Under the pieces are notes generated by a model. The model was not told the origin of the DNA, ran no database searches, and saw nothing but the letters and a program-made list of their open reading frames with translations. Both the position numbers and the translations under genes were made by a program. Below are positions 1 through 13,015 of a DNA stretch of 64,000 nucleotides, piece after piece. The DNA is taken from the NCBI RefSeq assembly GCF_026151205.1, contig NC_087081.1, forward strand, positions 2,981,246 to 3,045,245, given 5' to 3'. Numbering within the stretch: the first letter of the stretch is position 1; each line of letters begins with the position of its first letter. Origin of the DNA: Bolinopsis microptera. Lineage: Eukaryota > Ctenophora > Tentaculata > Lobata > Bolinopsidae.

Positions 1-3000
1 CAATGCGCATATATTGACACAATGGAGCGACCTGACACCCACAATGGGAGCGCGGAAATTGAGGGAGTTCCTCTGACAAATGGAAAGAGGGTGTTGGGGG
101 AGCTGGGAGTCACGAGGTTTGGTGGTGATGACCAATCACAGGGCGAGTAGGCGGTCACGTGGTGTGTGTCCTCCAGTGGGAGAGAAGAGAGACCACTGGA
201 CTATATAATGTATCATGAGATCTTAACAGAAGTGCGATATATAATTATATTATTCGGACTGTTTAGTACCTGCAATCTGCATGCTTTACACGATATACGT
301 ACAATTTAGATAAGCCACGCAAGGTTGTTCGAGGCCTACATACTTACACAATATATTATATAATACGTTATTAAGAATAAGATTAATGTAAATGTAGCTG
401 GATATTAGATATGAAATATTTTATATTAAATCCATAATTCACCGAAGAGCCTCCATTTGTATTCTGAGTTACGAAACGTTTTGAATTTGTCTTCATATCG
501 ATTACAGCATTTAAACAATATAGAATTCAGTTTACAGGTAAATACCTTCACAAATGTGGACAAATTATGTTTTAAGGAGATTTTGTGGCTAGAAATTCAC
601 AAATTGGGAAATTCAACAGTATACCTAGTTCTTTTATTAAGTTGAACCCATCTTGCTGCAGTATTAATTCGTGGCCAATTTTTCCAGTATGAAATATGTT
701 GGCAGGATAATTCTATCAAGTTTCCAGTATACAAACAAAATTTCGTTAAATAATCCGTTTTACCGAACATTCCTAGTCCATAGATTACATCACCTCTCAT
801 TTCCGGAAAGAGGGAACCGTACCAAATTAGAAACATTTTATCCGAAAATAAAAATCATACGTCTAAGATGAACTTCCATCGATTCGAGGACCGGAAATAC
901 AACTTAAACACGGCAACTTTTGTCTTCAACAAATACAATACGTTCCTACAGAGTGCAGACAAGGTGCCTTGTACTACAACGACACTTGAACAACCTCAAA
1001 ACTGAAGATGAAGCGCCATTACCCAAGTTCCTAGCAGTTACCATTACTATTACCACGTAAGGTAGAGAGAGAGAGATGAGCATCAGAAAACAAAGCGTCA
1101 ATACTAAGTTCAATAAACAGAGTGGGTGGAAGTGTAGCCATCAAATGAGTCGTTATCGAAACTGTAGGCATAACACGTCTAGACAAAATTATTACCAGCA
1201 AGCAGCCAATCATACTGTCGAGTACTCGTCACGTGGCGAGGGGGATCCAATGAGAAAGCAGAGAATTTAAAGTTGAAAGTGGCAATTACAGGAGGTGCAT
1301 GCGCTCAAAATATATTTGGAATTTCTGAACAGTGGTAGAGAGGAATGCGAACGGGAGAGCAAAGCACGGCCAGGTACGGGTAAGAACTGAGAAGTGACTA
1401 GTGAGATGAAGGTGGTGAAGAGTCACTAGTTACTAGTGCCGTAGTTACTGGTACCGTATACCGCAACATATGGGTGGACATTTCAAGACATCAACAGGAG
1501 CGCCATGATGGAATTCATGGGAGTAATCCTGGTTTTCAGAGCGAGCTAGAGTAAGTCTGAGCTTGGGGGGTTGGGGTTTAGATCCGGTTAGAGGAGGACA
1601 GGGTCAGTTCGGATAAAATGGCACCTCAAAAATATTACTTAGTATTACATACTAACATAAGTAATACTAATTACATATTATCATGACTTTATTATACGAG
1701 CAGGCTTGTAGCAGGCTTGTACGCACAGGAAGCAGACATATCTGGTGGGTTGGTGCATTAATTCATCACTATTGAGCTGGTGATGGTTAAACGTTACTTA
1801 ATCAAGCCCAGCGGGAATAAGGCTTCCTTTTGGCTTTTTTCGTGGCTGTCACGAAAAAAATAGAAATAAGAAAGAATGCGGGTTATTAAAAGATTTTTTG
1901 AGAGGTGATTGGAACATTTGAACAAGGAGGTGATCAAATGTAGGTATAATAATAATGATCAGATTGTTGGACAAGTGTTACCAGAGGTGTGACAGGCAGC
2001 ACTGAAAACCCTTAAGTCCTTTTGAGCAAGCCGAAGTCGCTATAATACATTTTATTTATTATACTTTTAAAGGCAATTTATGAGAACAAAACAGCACCGT
2101 CGATTTTAGGACACACCTCAAAGATTTCTGATGGATACTTTTAAGCTGTGGACCGGTCATGGTCAGAAGAAAAAAATATCGCGGACAGACCGAACCTTTG
2201 GTAGAAGGAATCGCTGTACAAACCTTGTACTTCCATGCTCGCTGTATTGCCTCTTGCGCTAAATTGGATTGCTATATGAATGACAAATAGTACATTCATT
2301 ATTCCCCAAGTGAACCACATTGTTGACTCTAAAAGTGGAGTTGACATGTTGTGGCAAGTAGAGTTGCTACTCGATGTTGTCACCTCATTCATCACAACTC
2401 TACACTTCTACCCTTAAACAGATAGTTCCACCCGGATCCTAAGCTTCATTTCGACAGAGCAATTAATGTAAACGCAAAATAAAACAACATTCTGGATTCT
2501 GTGACTGTCGTTCGTGACTTTTTCTATTCCTCTAGATACAACTGAACAGCATTGGCTCGAAAATTACTAAACTACTATTATTTTACTACTTTACTTTACT
2601 ATTTTACTACTTTACTGTATATATAATATGACTATTATATTGTTTTTACTATTACGATTGTACTAATAAAAATTCCTCAAAATTGTTTGTCTTTATGCCG
2701 GTGTTAATTATTTATGTGGTTAGGCACGTCTTTATGTCTCCGTATTTGAAGTTAAATTATAAATATATAATGTATATTTGAGCTCGCCTACAATCTTAAC
2801 TAACACCAAATCATAGTATCAGCATTAAGCAATGATTGAATTAATTTTGTGACTGAGTCATTTTGACGGTTGCCTATCTAATTCTAGTGGATTTAAATGA
2901 TCATCTTTGTAAATTACCAAATGTAATAAAAATATTCTTCTGCAATTGCAGATAAGGTTCTAAATAGTTGAGCAATAATTAATTAGCAGCAAAATGCATT

Positions 3001-3138
3001 TGTACGACCAGCAGTGGATCAGCAACAAAATACCAATCCAGATTGGAATTAGATGCTCTTCCATTCAAGTGTCGATAAACACATAAATTGCAAAATTTAT
3101 TTCTGCAGCGGCTTTAATCAAATTCAGTTGCAAAAATG
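1..3138. other. Non-coding stretch, no gene recognised
   Basis: I see no supportable coding region here. The open frames are under 85 codons, match no family I know and lack splice-site support. A promoter-like cluster at about 125-215 is listed separately. The rest is AT-rich single-copy-looking sequence. Confidence 0.5.
125..215 (+). promoter_or_regulatory. CCAAT box, E-box and TATA-like cluster
   Basis: A CCAATCACAGGGC motif (from about 131) is followed by GTCACGTGGT (about 153) and then a TATATAA-like stretch (about 201). The order CCAAT, CACGTG, TATA resembles a core promoter read rightwards. The same CCAATCACAGGGC string recurs near 11465 beside two CACGTG boxes, so this is a repeated module. 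No gene can be tied to it. Confidence 0.3.
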
Positions 3139-3142
3139 TTTA

Positions 3143-3454
3143 AGGGGGCCGGGGGTCTTCATCAAAATTATCTCGAAATCGACTTTATAGTTGTTTCTGA
3201 TAGAGGGGAGTGATATCTATCAGCTGCTTTTGGTCCCATGGAAAAATATTGTTCCTAGCCGAAATTATCGCCGGTCTAAGGTCAGCGCTTATGTGTAATT
3301 GTACTGCGCAAGCGATTTTTAATCGCGAGTCCTGAAAATCGAGTCTAAAAATCTATCTTCTCCCACATTTTTTGAGCAATCACCCTGAAACTTTCAGGAA
3401 ACTTTGATTTCGAGAGAATTTTGATGAAGACCCCCCCCCCCCTCCCCGGCCCCC
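3143..3454. mobile_element. Kolobok-like MITE flanked by TTAA
   Basis: A 312-bp element is bounded by TTAA at 3139-3142 and 3455-3458. Its ends are inverted copies of about 40 bp: GGGGGCCGGGGGTCTTCATC at the left, and the reverse complement with an expanded C run at the right. The match continues inward through ATCAAAATT.TCTCGAAATC. TTAA duplication with a G-rich terminus is the signature of Kolobok-type DNA transposons; piggyBac also uses TTAA but usually starts with C. There is no internal ORF, so the element is non-autonomous. Confidence 0.8.
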
Positions 3455-3458
3455 TTAA

Positions 3459-6400
3459 CATCGATTTAAAACTGAGTGCTTCAAAATGATATTAGGAGTT
3501 TCCAATACGATTTAATTAACACCAAAACACCGAAATAGTATCACAAAATTTCAGACAAAGTAGTTTAAAAACATTTGTAGCGAGGACTAGTGACCACTGG
3601 CTATATATAGGGATAAATTTACTTTAACGGTGGGTAGTAAAATAATAACGATTTTCTTGTCAAGTTCTTTGTATTATTAATAGAAAATGTTTTTTAAAAA
3701 AAACGTTTAAGTTGGATAGCCTCGAAAAGACGGCAGTAATATCCAATTTCAAGCAAGCAATCACACCCTATTATTTATATGAGAAGGTACGTGACTAGTT
3801 TTAATCCAAAAACAAAAATGTTGAAGCGTCAAAATCAGTTATTTTATCTCCGTCTGCTTCGCTCTTTACAACACCTTGATGGAATTTAGATAGAATTTAG
3901 AAGAAGTTAGCAACACCCAACGAAAGTATCATTTCCGTTCAAGACGTCTATAAATAACGTTTCGGCTGGATCAAAAACAATGAATTTAAAATAATGTACC
4001 CATACTCTTAGAGCAAAACTAATATTCCATGGTCAAACTTTAATTATGATTTAATTCACGGGGTATCAACGTAAAGGTGAATTAGTAGCTGAACAACTGA
4101 ATTATCTACTCGTTGAAAATAATGAAACGTATCGTCTACTGGTAGTATGTACGTGGTTTGTCTTGAGCAAGTTATACTATAAGTTATGATCATATTATGT
4201 AAAATATGCTAAATAACTACAATGAGCTCCTTAGTAACTCTTTAGCTTGATTCTCCGGAATTGCACGCTTGGCGTATGTACCTGTTATTCTAAGTATTTT
4301 CTTGAAAAGGCTTAAGACTTTTATGTAAGTCCATCATTGACCGTTCAAGATGACATCAATGACCTTGAAATGATAGCATCTCGACTAACATCGCACTGAA
4401 AGTAATAATAATACAGGGTGGGCCACAAGTCAGTACCCACACGTTGGCCTTTATAGCTCAGTCACTGAGTGCCCAATTGAAATAATTCTTTCTGTTATGA
4501 TTTAGTACCACCACTGGTTCGAGGAATTTGTCAACTTGAAAAATATTCGTGTCCATTTTTTTGAAATGAAGGTTCATTTTCGCATTTATTTAAAGGTGCC
4601 CAATTAAGGTGTCCTGTCACGGTGTCACATAATCACCCAATCAATTTTGCTAACAAGGTACACAAAATGCTTGATAATTTTGTCATTCCTTATCAGTTTC
4701 ACATCATTTTTTCAGATCAGATGCAACATTAAATAATCTACCGTCTCTGAAAAACTTAGGCGTCCAGCATGTTTAGAAAGAACAAAATAGGTGTTTTAAT
4801 ATTGAATGGGCGTGGTCTATAATATTCGAATTTTCAAATTTTGGCGACGGATACCTCGAACAAGTATGTACAAATGTACAGTATGCCATCTGCAAAGCAA
4901 CAACTCTCAAATATAGAACACGGCGGAGGTATAAGACCCAACGTATGGGTACTGACTTTTGGCCAGACATTTATACATTGTAATTACCAGACATTTATGC
5001 ATCGCTTTATAGCTGAAAAGAACTCAGAATCTTAAGATTCAGAACTCAAGCCATCTAAAGTGACTCATGAACATGTACATAAGAACTTAGGTACTTAGGA
5101 AGAAGTATGTATGTATCGGAACACCATGAGGGTGGAACTCAATTTAACGAAACTAAACACTGAAAAACATTCACGGTATTTACTTAAGGACCTGAACGTG
5201 ACTTTACCGACACTAACAAATTCACCACCAATAAGCAAGGTTAGCTCTCTTATTGTTAACTTGATCTCCGTGGACCACTCTTGTAACCTGTCTGGAGATT
5301 AGTAACGTCTCCAATGGTGCTGATAGTGGGAGTGAACAACGGAGGTGGAGGTGTCTTAACGTCCAGTTAAGAGGGTACAGACAACAATGCAGCTAGCTAA
5401 TAATCTGCAGGTATTTAGTCTGAGTAGCTAGTTGCCATATCACGTGCTATAATTTATCATATCACGTGATATATCTTAATTGATGTGTTATAACTTTAGG
5501 TCCACCTTTCTGTTCGCTTATAAAATTAATAGTGACCAATCTGGCGGATTAAAGAGGCGAACTCTATTAATTATAATAAAATCTGTTACTTTAAATTCCT
5601 TTTTTTCGTGAACTGAAGACACTATTGAAAGACTGGACATGTGTAAAGCACCTTGAAAACTAGATCTCCAACCTAACTAATACCTTACAACACGCACAAC
5701 ACTACTGATATTATGACAGGACCACATGTGTACTGGCTCCAGTACTACCCCTACAAGATAACCATATAGGACCCCTTCTCATAATAAATGAGGTGGAAGG
5801 TCTCCCTCATTATAGCGGTAATTATGGGCACACCAGCTACCCTGTCAGCTTGATAAATTATATTATCACGATTATTAACGAACAAAGGGAGGGATGCGAG
5901 CACGGTGCACGGTGCGTTCTCGGTAGCAAGTGCTCCTTGTACTTATTACAATCATCATTGTCCTGACATTAATGTATCAAGCCTCTGCAAGCTTTTTTGC
6001 AGTCAATGGACTAATAATGACGTGCATTATAATATGTTTAAACTATACTAAGATACTACACGGTTCTTATTTTTGAGATATTTAGCTAGTTTGATGTGAG
6101 CCGCACTGACAATATCTATTGTTGACGTAACTATAAGCGGGAGATAAATACCTTGTTTCATTTTATATCATTACATGTAATATCTTTGTAATAATATTTA
6201 CTTTTACATATTATAACATTATGTAGTTAGGAATGACCGTTATATAACGTTTAGCTAGTTTATAACCGCACAGATTATATAATTATTGGCGACAAAGAAG
6301 ATGACAAAGAAAAGTTATCATTAATTCAGTGCACGTTGACCCCTTATAGTTATAAACTATACTGCACACTACTTTAACGATTCAAGTACGTGCTTTACGT

Positions 6401-7439
6401 CGGGGATTAAATTGAATCCTTTGTTAGTTAATCCTCTATCTTGAGCTTCATTGAAATATCTATAAATTAGTGAAATGCTTTTATTCCAAACCCAAACCAT
6501 TCTCCGAATTCTTATAACTACCTAACTATTTAAGACATACCTGAAGTGGCTCTACCCAAATATTATCAGCTTCTCCCGACCAATCAGACAAGCGATAGAT
6601 TGCAAGGAATTTATGAAAGCTTTATAAATAGAATGTAAAACACTTTTGTTTTGACATCATCAGCACCCAAAATTAAAATAAATAAAAACAAAATACCTTT
6701 AATTATCGGTTAATAGAGAACGAGGGTTTCCTGTTTCCTGATGTGATAGAGGCATGAATTCGCTGTGTCCGGACGATGAAGTGGTGACAGAATGTAAATT
6801 GGATAAACACGCTAACATTAAAATAATTGAGGGCACGTCATCATATATAACCATGAACACGGCTCAGGGAGGAATGTGATGAGAAATTTAAGAGAAACAT
6901 AATGATAGGAGGATTAACACCAGCTGACCAACTATTTAGTTAGAGCAAGTTGTTGCCGTGCTGGCCGCTGGGATGTTTAGGTTCATTATTATTTATTCAT
7001 AGAAGTGGCTTAAGAGCAAAGAAATTCATTCTTAACAAGTCGAGTAAGAAATAAAATGCTTATCTGGATCTGCCGTTTTCCTATCAACGCATCACTATTA
7101 AACTGAATAATATCAGCTCCGTTCGCTGTCACGAACCATAATGAGTTTAAATCGTCAAAAATTACAGAGACAACCAAGGAGCGTAACCGAACTGCATTTT
7201 GTAATAATTGGACATCATATCCGTTATTTTCTAAAGAAAGACAATTATTGAGTTCAAAGACAATGACTGGTCAATAACGAAGCAAAAAAACTGATTAGAA
7301 TTCGATAATAATGAACGTCACCTGCTCAAATTATTGAAACCTGTGAAAAATTTCTGAAAATTGCCAGCTGTTAATAATTTCCTGCATACCTGCTCTCCAA
7401 CCAAGATCGGCAAAAAATAATCACATTATCTGACAAGCT
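3459..7439. other. Non-coding stretch, no gene recognised
   Basis: Nothing here supports a gene. At about 4424 the string ACAGGGTGGGCCACAAGT resembles the terminal repeat of invertebrate Tc1/mariner-type elements, but I could not find a matching opposite end. The remainder is AT-rich with short chance ORFs. Confidence 0.45.
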
Positions 7440-7454
7440 CCCAATCGAACAAGC

Positions 7455-7650
7455 ACACAAACCCACGTGACACAATCTGACCAATCAGAGCACAGTATTC
7501 ACACCACGTGACACAATCTGACCAATAAGAGGATCGGAAATTTCGTTTGGGTCAATCAGAGGGCGGAACAGACAAGTGGGGGAAGGAGGGGGTTGCTGGT
7601 AGGTGATAATCAACGCTACTGCAGAGAAAGAGTCTATAATATACAGTAGA
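7455..7650. promoter_or_regulatory. Duplicated CACGTGACACAATCTGACCAAT module
   Basis: The unit CACGTGACACAATCTGACCA occurs twice (about 7466 and 7505). Each copy runs directly into a CCAAT box, and a further CAATCAGAGGGCGGAAC and a TATAATATA-like run (about 7634) lie to the right. This is the same CACGTG plus CCAAT pairing seen elsewhere in the window. It looks like promoter architecture, but no downstream coding exon is identified. Confidence 0.35.
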
Positions 7651-7742
7651 TAACGACGAAGAAAGAGTCGTTAATTCGATTTCAATACGGTGTTTGCAGA
7701 ACTGTGTGCTACATTATGTGGATACCCGGCTTAAAATTACTG

Positions 7743-7800
7743 GAAAATTAAATTAAACACAAGTTTATATTGATATAAACTTGAGTTTAATTTAATTTTC
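7743..7800. repeat. Long AT-rich hairpin (28-bp arms)
   Basis: An inverted repeat with arms 7743-7770 and 7773-7800, one mismatch and a 2-bp centre. The transcript would fold into a tight stem. It may be a tiny foldback element or a cruciform site. No target duplication is clear. Confidence 0.75.
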
Positions 7801-10800
7801 TGATCAGAACTAGGTATCTTGAATTAACACGCCTCCCGACGCACTGAGCTGAACTAAGGTGAATAAAGTGATAAAACAGTTATAACATTACCACAGCACT
7901 AGAGAGAGATAATGTAACTAGTTGTTTGTTACAGACAATACATGTGTTGTTCTATAATAGGTAGCGAGCTCGTTATGAAGCCAGATGTGAAGAGGAAACG
8001 AGGCTAAAAATGATTAGGCTGAAGTATATTTCGATACAGCAGGCGAGCTTTACAACAGGTAATCAAGTATTATATAAGAGGAGTAATTACTCGCAATGAT
8101 AATTATAGTGCAGTTTAAAAGTAATCGTATTTTTAGATATTTCTGAATATTTCGATACAATGTTAATAATAGTGCAAATAGTTTTAATCGTATTTTTAGT
8201 TATTTATGAATAGGCAGAGGAAATATAATATCCTCCTTCGAGTATCAGTAACATCAGAAAAACTATAAATCAACAAATACAGCCACAGGGGGTTCAACTG
8301 TCCAAGAAGCATATTTATAGGACAGGTTTCATAAGCTTTCAAATAGCGTGCGTTACTCATCTTTAACTATTAAAACCATTTTAAATAATAATAATCAGAT
8401 GCTGACGACTAAGAAGCTAAGAGAAACGACACATATTTAACATCTTCTGAAGCAACTGACATAAAATATAACGACCAGATCCGTCAGTGAGGTAAGCACT
8501 AAAAATAAGCTGAAAGGCAGGTGCAAAGAAACCTAAAAAGCATTTATAATCTGACATTAATACGTGATCATCATCATGAAAAACGGGAAAATTAATCATG
8601 GAAACGCAATTATTAACGGAGATACAGACGTTTCCATGCATGATACTGATCATACAAAAAGAAGACATAACGGCAATGAATCCAAAAGTTTCACAGTTAT
8701 AAACTGTATTTTTAAAGAAACAGAGCATGCAACATGAGAAACTATTGAAGATAGGGAGGGTTTTTAATAATTACCAGAATCAGGGGATATAACGTATAAC
8801 GCTGTTAACTACTAAAATTAAAATGTTTAACTTGTAAAATTTGGTGGAGTGACGATGGTTTTTAATATGCCCGGTGAGATTGTACTAAATATATTTTTTC
8901 TTCTCACAGTACAGCACCTGCTTCAGATAAGAACGCTGCACTCCGAAGATTACGATTTTTAACCAATAGGAGCTCAGGAGAATGTCACGTGACTTGAGAA
9001 TACCAATAAAGTCAGAATCTTGCAGCTGCTTATGCCTGGCTACACTCGATGGAAATTGTAGGGCTTGCTGGTGCTAAGGGTACTCACTGTTAAAAAGTGT
9101 CGGGCTGGCAGATAAATCGAAACTAGTGATTCTAATTCGATTGCTAAATAGGGTGTATTTTAGGAAACTTTGCCAGTAATTCACCACAAGAGCAAGATCA
9201 GTATTGGATACACCTGGGTCTTTGGTACGTTCTACGAAACTTTCTTAGAGAGGTTATTTAAAACTTCTAGTTTTGAAGCACGATTCAATGTGTCCAGAAT
9301 ATTTGAGGACCTTGTTGATAAGAATCTCAGGGGATTTCAAAACGCTTTGGTTGGACAAACGTGTTTATCTTTTTCTGCAGAACAAATTTCAAGGTGTCAA
9401 CTGTTTACAGGACCTTAACAAATCGAGCTCAGAGTTTGGCGAGTGGGTTAACAATGCCCAAAGGGCCGCCGTTAATTTTAGAAGCAGACCAAACCAATGA
9501 CAAACCAGGAATTTAAGGTATAAAATGAGGAATGTTATGGCTGCTGGTGGTACAGACTTGTCTGCCGACAACTCATGCAGTCTAGTTATCTTATACCCCC
9601 TGATAACGGCAGATGCAAAGTACCAGGGTTACACACGTTTCTTATCTCATTATCGTATACTAAGATATCTTATTTTTGCGAACCAATGGAACTTGCAAGA
9701 AATTATCTAAATCTTAAAACATTGATGATAGTGATACATGCATCTATTAAGGTGTGTTTGGGTGATGCGGAAATCAATGTTTTCAGTTTATACCATTTGC
9801 AGAATGCAAAGAATTTTGGAGAACCTTTTTGATATATAGATAAGAAGTCTCAAGGGATTTCGAAATGTATTTGTTACGATTACAGTATAATATAACAGTG
9901 TATACAGTGTATACAGTATATAATGTACAGGGTGTCCCAAGGACTACATAACCTTTCAGGCTCACACAGAGCTATCGAAGTTGGACGAAAATTATATCCT
10001 AAAGATAAGCTTGAAAATCGCAAACTATATCTTTAAATTAAAAAAACTAAGTTATATTATAATTATATCGTTAAAAGCTAAAAACCCTGAACCGGTCACT
10101 AAATTACCAATAGTTATATAATAAATTACCAATAGTTACAATAAAATAAATAAACAGTAAAATCGAGACCAGTTTATCGCTTTGGTCCGAATTTTGCCCG
10201 TTTCTCTTAATTGTTGGGCCTGAGATATTTGTGATTACAATTTTACAATTCAACTAAAATTGTGATGAAGCTGCACTCTGCGGTCACAATAAAACGTAGT
10301 GCTGATTATCTAACTGATAAGTAATAAGCAGTAATTAAATACAACAAATCTAAATAATATGATCACATATACAGGACTCTTTTAGAATTTTGGAATGTGA
10401 CAAGCCCAGATTCCAAGGAATTTTAATATGTGACAAAAATAGTTCAGTAAGTGGCAAATTGCCAATTTCACAGGCTGGTTAACAAAGTTTATGTCAAAAT
10501 TCCTTTACGTTTTAGTCAAGTTAACAAGAACTATAAAGAGGACCAAACGTTCCCGCCTAAAAGCAACAGATTGAGGAGAGCCAAGCTTTTCTGATTTAGC
10601 TATTCTTATAATTGGTTACTTATTCTGGTGATCTGATTGGATAAGAGCTGATCAACCAACCAATCGGTGGATTAGAGGATTCTGAATCATCACATTCCTT
10701 AAATAACTTGCAAAATATGCGCTTGGTTTATTTATAGAAGAGTTGATTACCACTAGCAGCGGTAATTACTAAACGGTAAAATACAGGAAAAGAGTCACTG

Positions 10801-10814
10801 TAATCAGTTTCAAA
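7801..10814. other. Non-coding stretch with one unrecognised ORF
   Basis: The longest frame is 8417-8728 on the minus strand (103 codons, cysteine- and hydrophobic-rich). I recognise no family in it, and it may be chance in AT-rich DNA. A CACGTGAC box between two CCAAT motifs lies at about 8961-9009. At about 9927 ACAGGGTGTCCCAAGG resembles a mariner-type terminal repeat without a visible partner. Confidence 0.35.
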
Positions 10815-11225
10815 GCCGTTACAGGAGCCGTTACAGGAGCCGTTACAGGAGCCGTTACAGGAGCCGTTACAGGAGCCGTTACAGGAGCCGTTACAGGAGC
10901 CGTTACAGGAGCCGTTACAGGAGCCGTTACAGGAGCCGTTACAGGAGCCGTTACAGGAGCCGTTACAGGAGCCGTTACAGGAGCCGTTACAGGAGCCGTT
11001 ACAGGAGCCGTTACAGGAGCCGTTACAGGAGCCGTTACAGGAGCCGTTACAGGAGCCGTTACAGGAGCCGTTACAGGAGCCGTTACAGGAGCCGTTACAG
11101 GAGCCGTTACAGGAGCCGTTACAGGTACCGTTACAGGAGCCGTTACAGGAGCCGTTACAGGAGCCGTTACAGGAGCCGTTACAGGAGCCGTTACAGGAGC
11201 CGTTACAGGAACCGTTACAGGTACC
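10815..11225. repeat. 12-bp minisatellite (GCCGTTACAGGA)n
   Basis: About 34 head-to-tail copies of GCCGTTACAGGA, nearly perfect, with rare GTACC or GAACC variants near the right end. Because 12 is a multiple of three, the array gives long open frames (SCNG and TAPV repeats on the minus strand). These have no flanking coding signal and should not be taken as proteins. Confidence 0.95.
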
Positions 11226-11423
11226 GACAATACCATTCAAAGGGCATCATTCAAAAACTAAAATTGCTGAGCTAAACCCAGCAACAAAACCTGAAATACC
11301 TGAATAAGTTGAACGAAACTAAAAAATAACCTGCACCAAAATACAGTATAATCGTAAAATCTGACAAGGCCCAATGGGGCATGTAAAATAGGTTCTTTAG
11401 TTGAGCGCAACAAGTAGTATTCT

Positions 11424-11500
11424 GACCACGTGACCAAGTAGTAGATCACGTGACCATGCTGTCATCCAATCACAGGGCAGTATTGTGATCACATGACAAG
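11424..11500. promoter_or_regulatory. Paired CACGTGACCA boxes with CCAATCACAGGGC
   Basis: CCACGTGACCAAG and ATCACGTGACCAT are followed by CATCCAATCACAGGGCAG. The last motif is shared with the cluster at 125-215. It is a candidate promoter or enhancer module with no assigned gene. Confidence 0.3.
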
Positions 11501-12365
11501 TTGGAGACCGACAATCTCCAGACAGATCTGTGCTTCTGTCCACCTTCTCCAATACACACAATGGAATAATTTTACTAGTTTTCGTCCTAGCGTTCAGTGG
11601 GACCCCAATATCAGTAAAATAAATAGACAGACAATTGGGGGGGGGGGGGGGGGGCTGGGGTCATTTGCCTGTGTGAGTACTTCCCACAGGAGAAGATATA
11701 ATACACTATAGGTCTTGCAGTTAGTAGTAGATACAACAGAGAAGAAAAAGTTGGAGCAGTGTTTTAGGGACGAGCAATAAACTCAAAGAAACCGTATTTG
11801 CTGGTACGTGAAGCTGTTCTGATAGACATTTGGGCGTTCACTGGGCTACTCATTTGTCTGTGACAACAAAGGTATGTGACGTTTAACAGGGAGGAGGATT
11901 TGCCCTAAATCCAGGAGGTTGACACACACAGTCAGACTATGTGAATGGGTTTAAATGACCCGCAGTTGAAATCGGTATAAAGGTATGTAAAATCGGTATG
12001 AAGGTATGTGAATTTTGGGGGGCGAGCTGTCACATCTCATCAGATCACTGGTATTTTAAAGGTATAAATTTGGCTGGTTGATGGTGATAAAGATGTAGTA
12101 TCATTCACGTTATAATTATAGTGTGGACAGTGCATGAGGTTTATTTGGGGACCAGGGAAGGGTGACGTGGGTGCCTGGGTGGGTATTTAAACTTAGAAGT
12201 AATTCTCATCTATGTAGGGTCTCATCTGATTCTGTTTAGGTTAAAGTAATTATGTAGCATTCTAAACCTAGGTAGGGAGAGTTGCAGGAACTATGATGTG
12301 TTTTTGGGTAAAACAGTCATGTTAGATAGACAGTTCTGTCCTCTGAGTAGCCCCCTGAGATTTGT

Positions 12366-13015
12366 ATCACGTGATGTGTTCTAAGCCAATCAGATAACAC
12401 GAAGAAGCCACGTGGTAAGTTATCACCCAATCAAACGGTGTGAACTGGAGCAGATAGCCTTCCCTCATTCTTTGGGGGCGTTTAATTTTACTGTAAAGTG
12501 AATACAACCTGCCAGGAGAGTCACAGCTAACTAGTTAAAATATATAAGTTAATATTATTATATTAATTAGAGGATCAGTACAATTGGGTAAAATGGCACC
12601 ATAAGATTGTTAGTCGCTCAAACATTGAATTATCTCGCTAAATTAAGCGCCACATTCAAAATAAGTCTACCAATTTCTTACATAATACACCTGATATACA
12701 CCTCGATCACCTTCAAATTACTTAAATAAGGGTGCAACTCAATTACTCATGGCTATCATTTCTTTACTTCTTTGTATAACAGAAATTCCTAGAAATCAAA
12801 CAATTTAATACGGCGAACACAGCATGACGATAACAATAAACCGCCAGTAGTTTATCATGTTGATGATCATAGTGCCGATATCGTCGAGTAAATCAGTAAA
12901 ATTAATCGCCCCCAAAGATGAGGGAAGGCTGTTTGCTCCGGTATACACCGTTTGATTGGATGCTAACTTACCACGTGGCTTCTTCATGTTATCTGATTGG
13001 TTAGAACACATCGTG
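12366..13015. repeat. Inverted duplication of an E-box/CCAAT module
   Basis: About 125 bp at 12366-12500 (GATGTGTTCTAAGCCAATCA, then GAAGCCACGTGGTAAGTTA, then CCCAATCAAACGGTGT, then CTTTGGGGGCG) recurs in reverse complement at about 12890-13015 with scattered substitutions. Each arm carries one CACGTG and two CCAAT boxes and the spacer is about 390 bp. It could be a divergent promoter pair or the long arms of a foldback element. No coding exon was identified on either side. Confidence 0.75.

Noticed and set aside
4424-4441. Mariner-type terminal repeat ACAGGGTGGGCC
   Set aside because: No inverted partner or transposase was found within a plausible distance, so no element can be delimited.
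10728-11240. 170- and 155-codon frames with SCNG and TAPV repeats
   Set aside because: They are translations of a 12-bp minisatellite whose length is a multiple of three; no start context, splice sites or non-repeat coding sequence support a protein.
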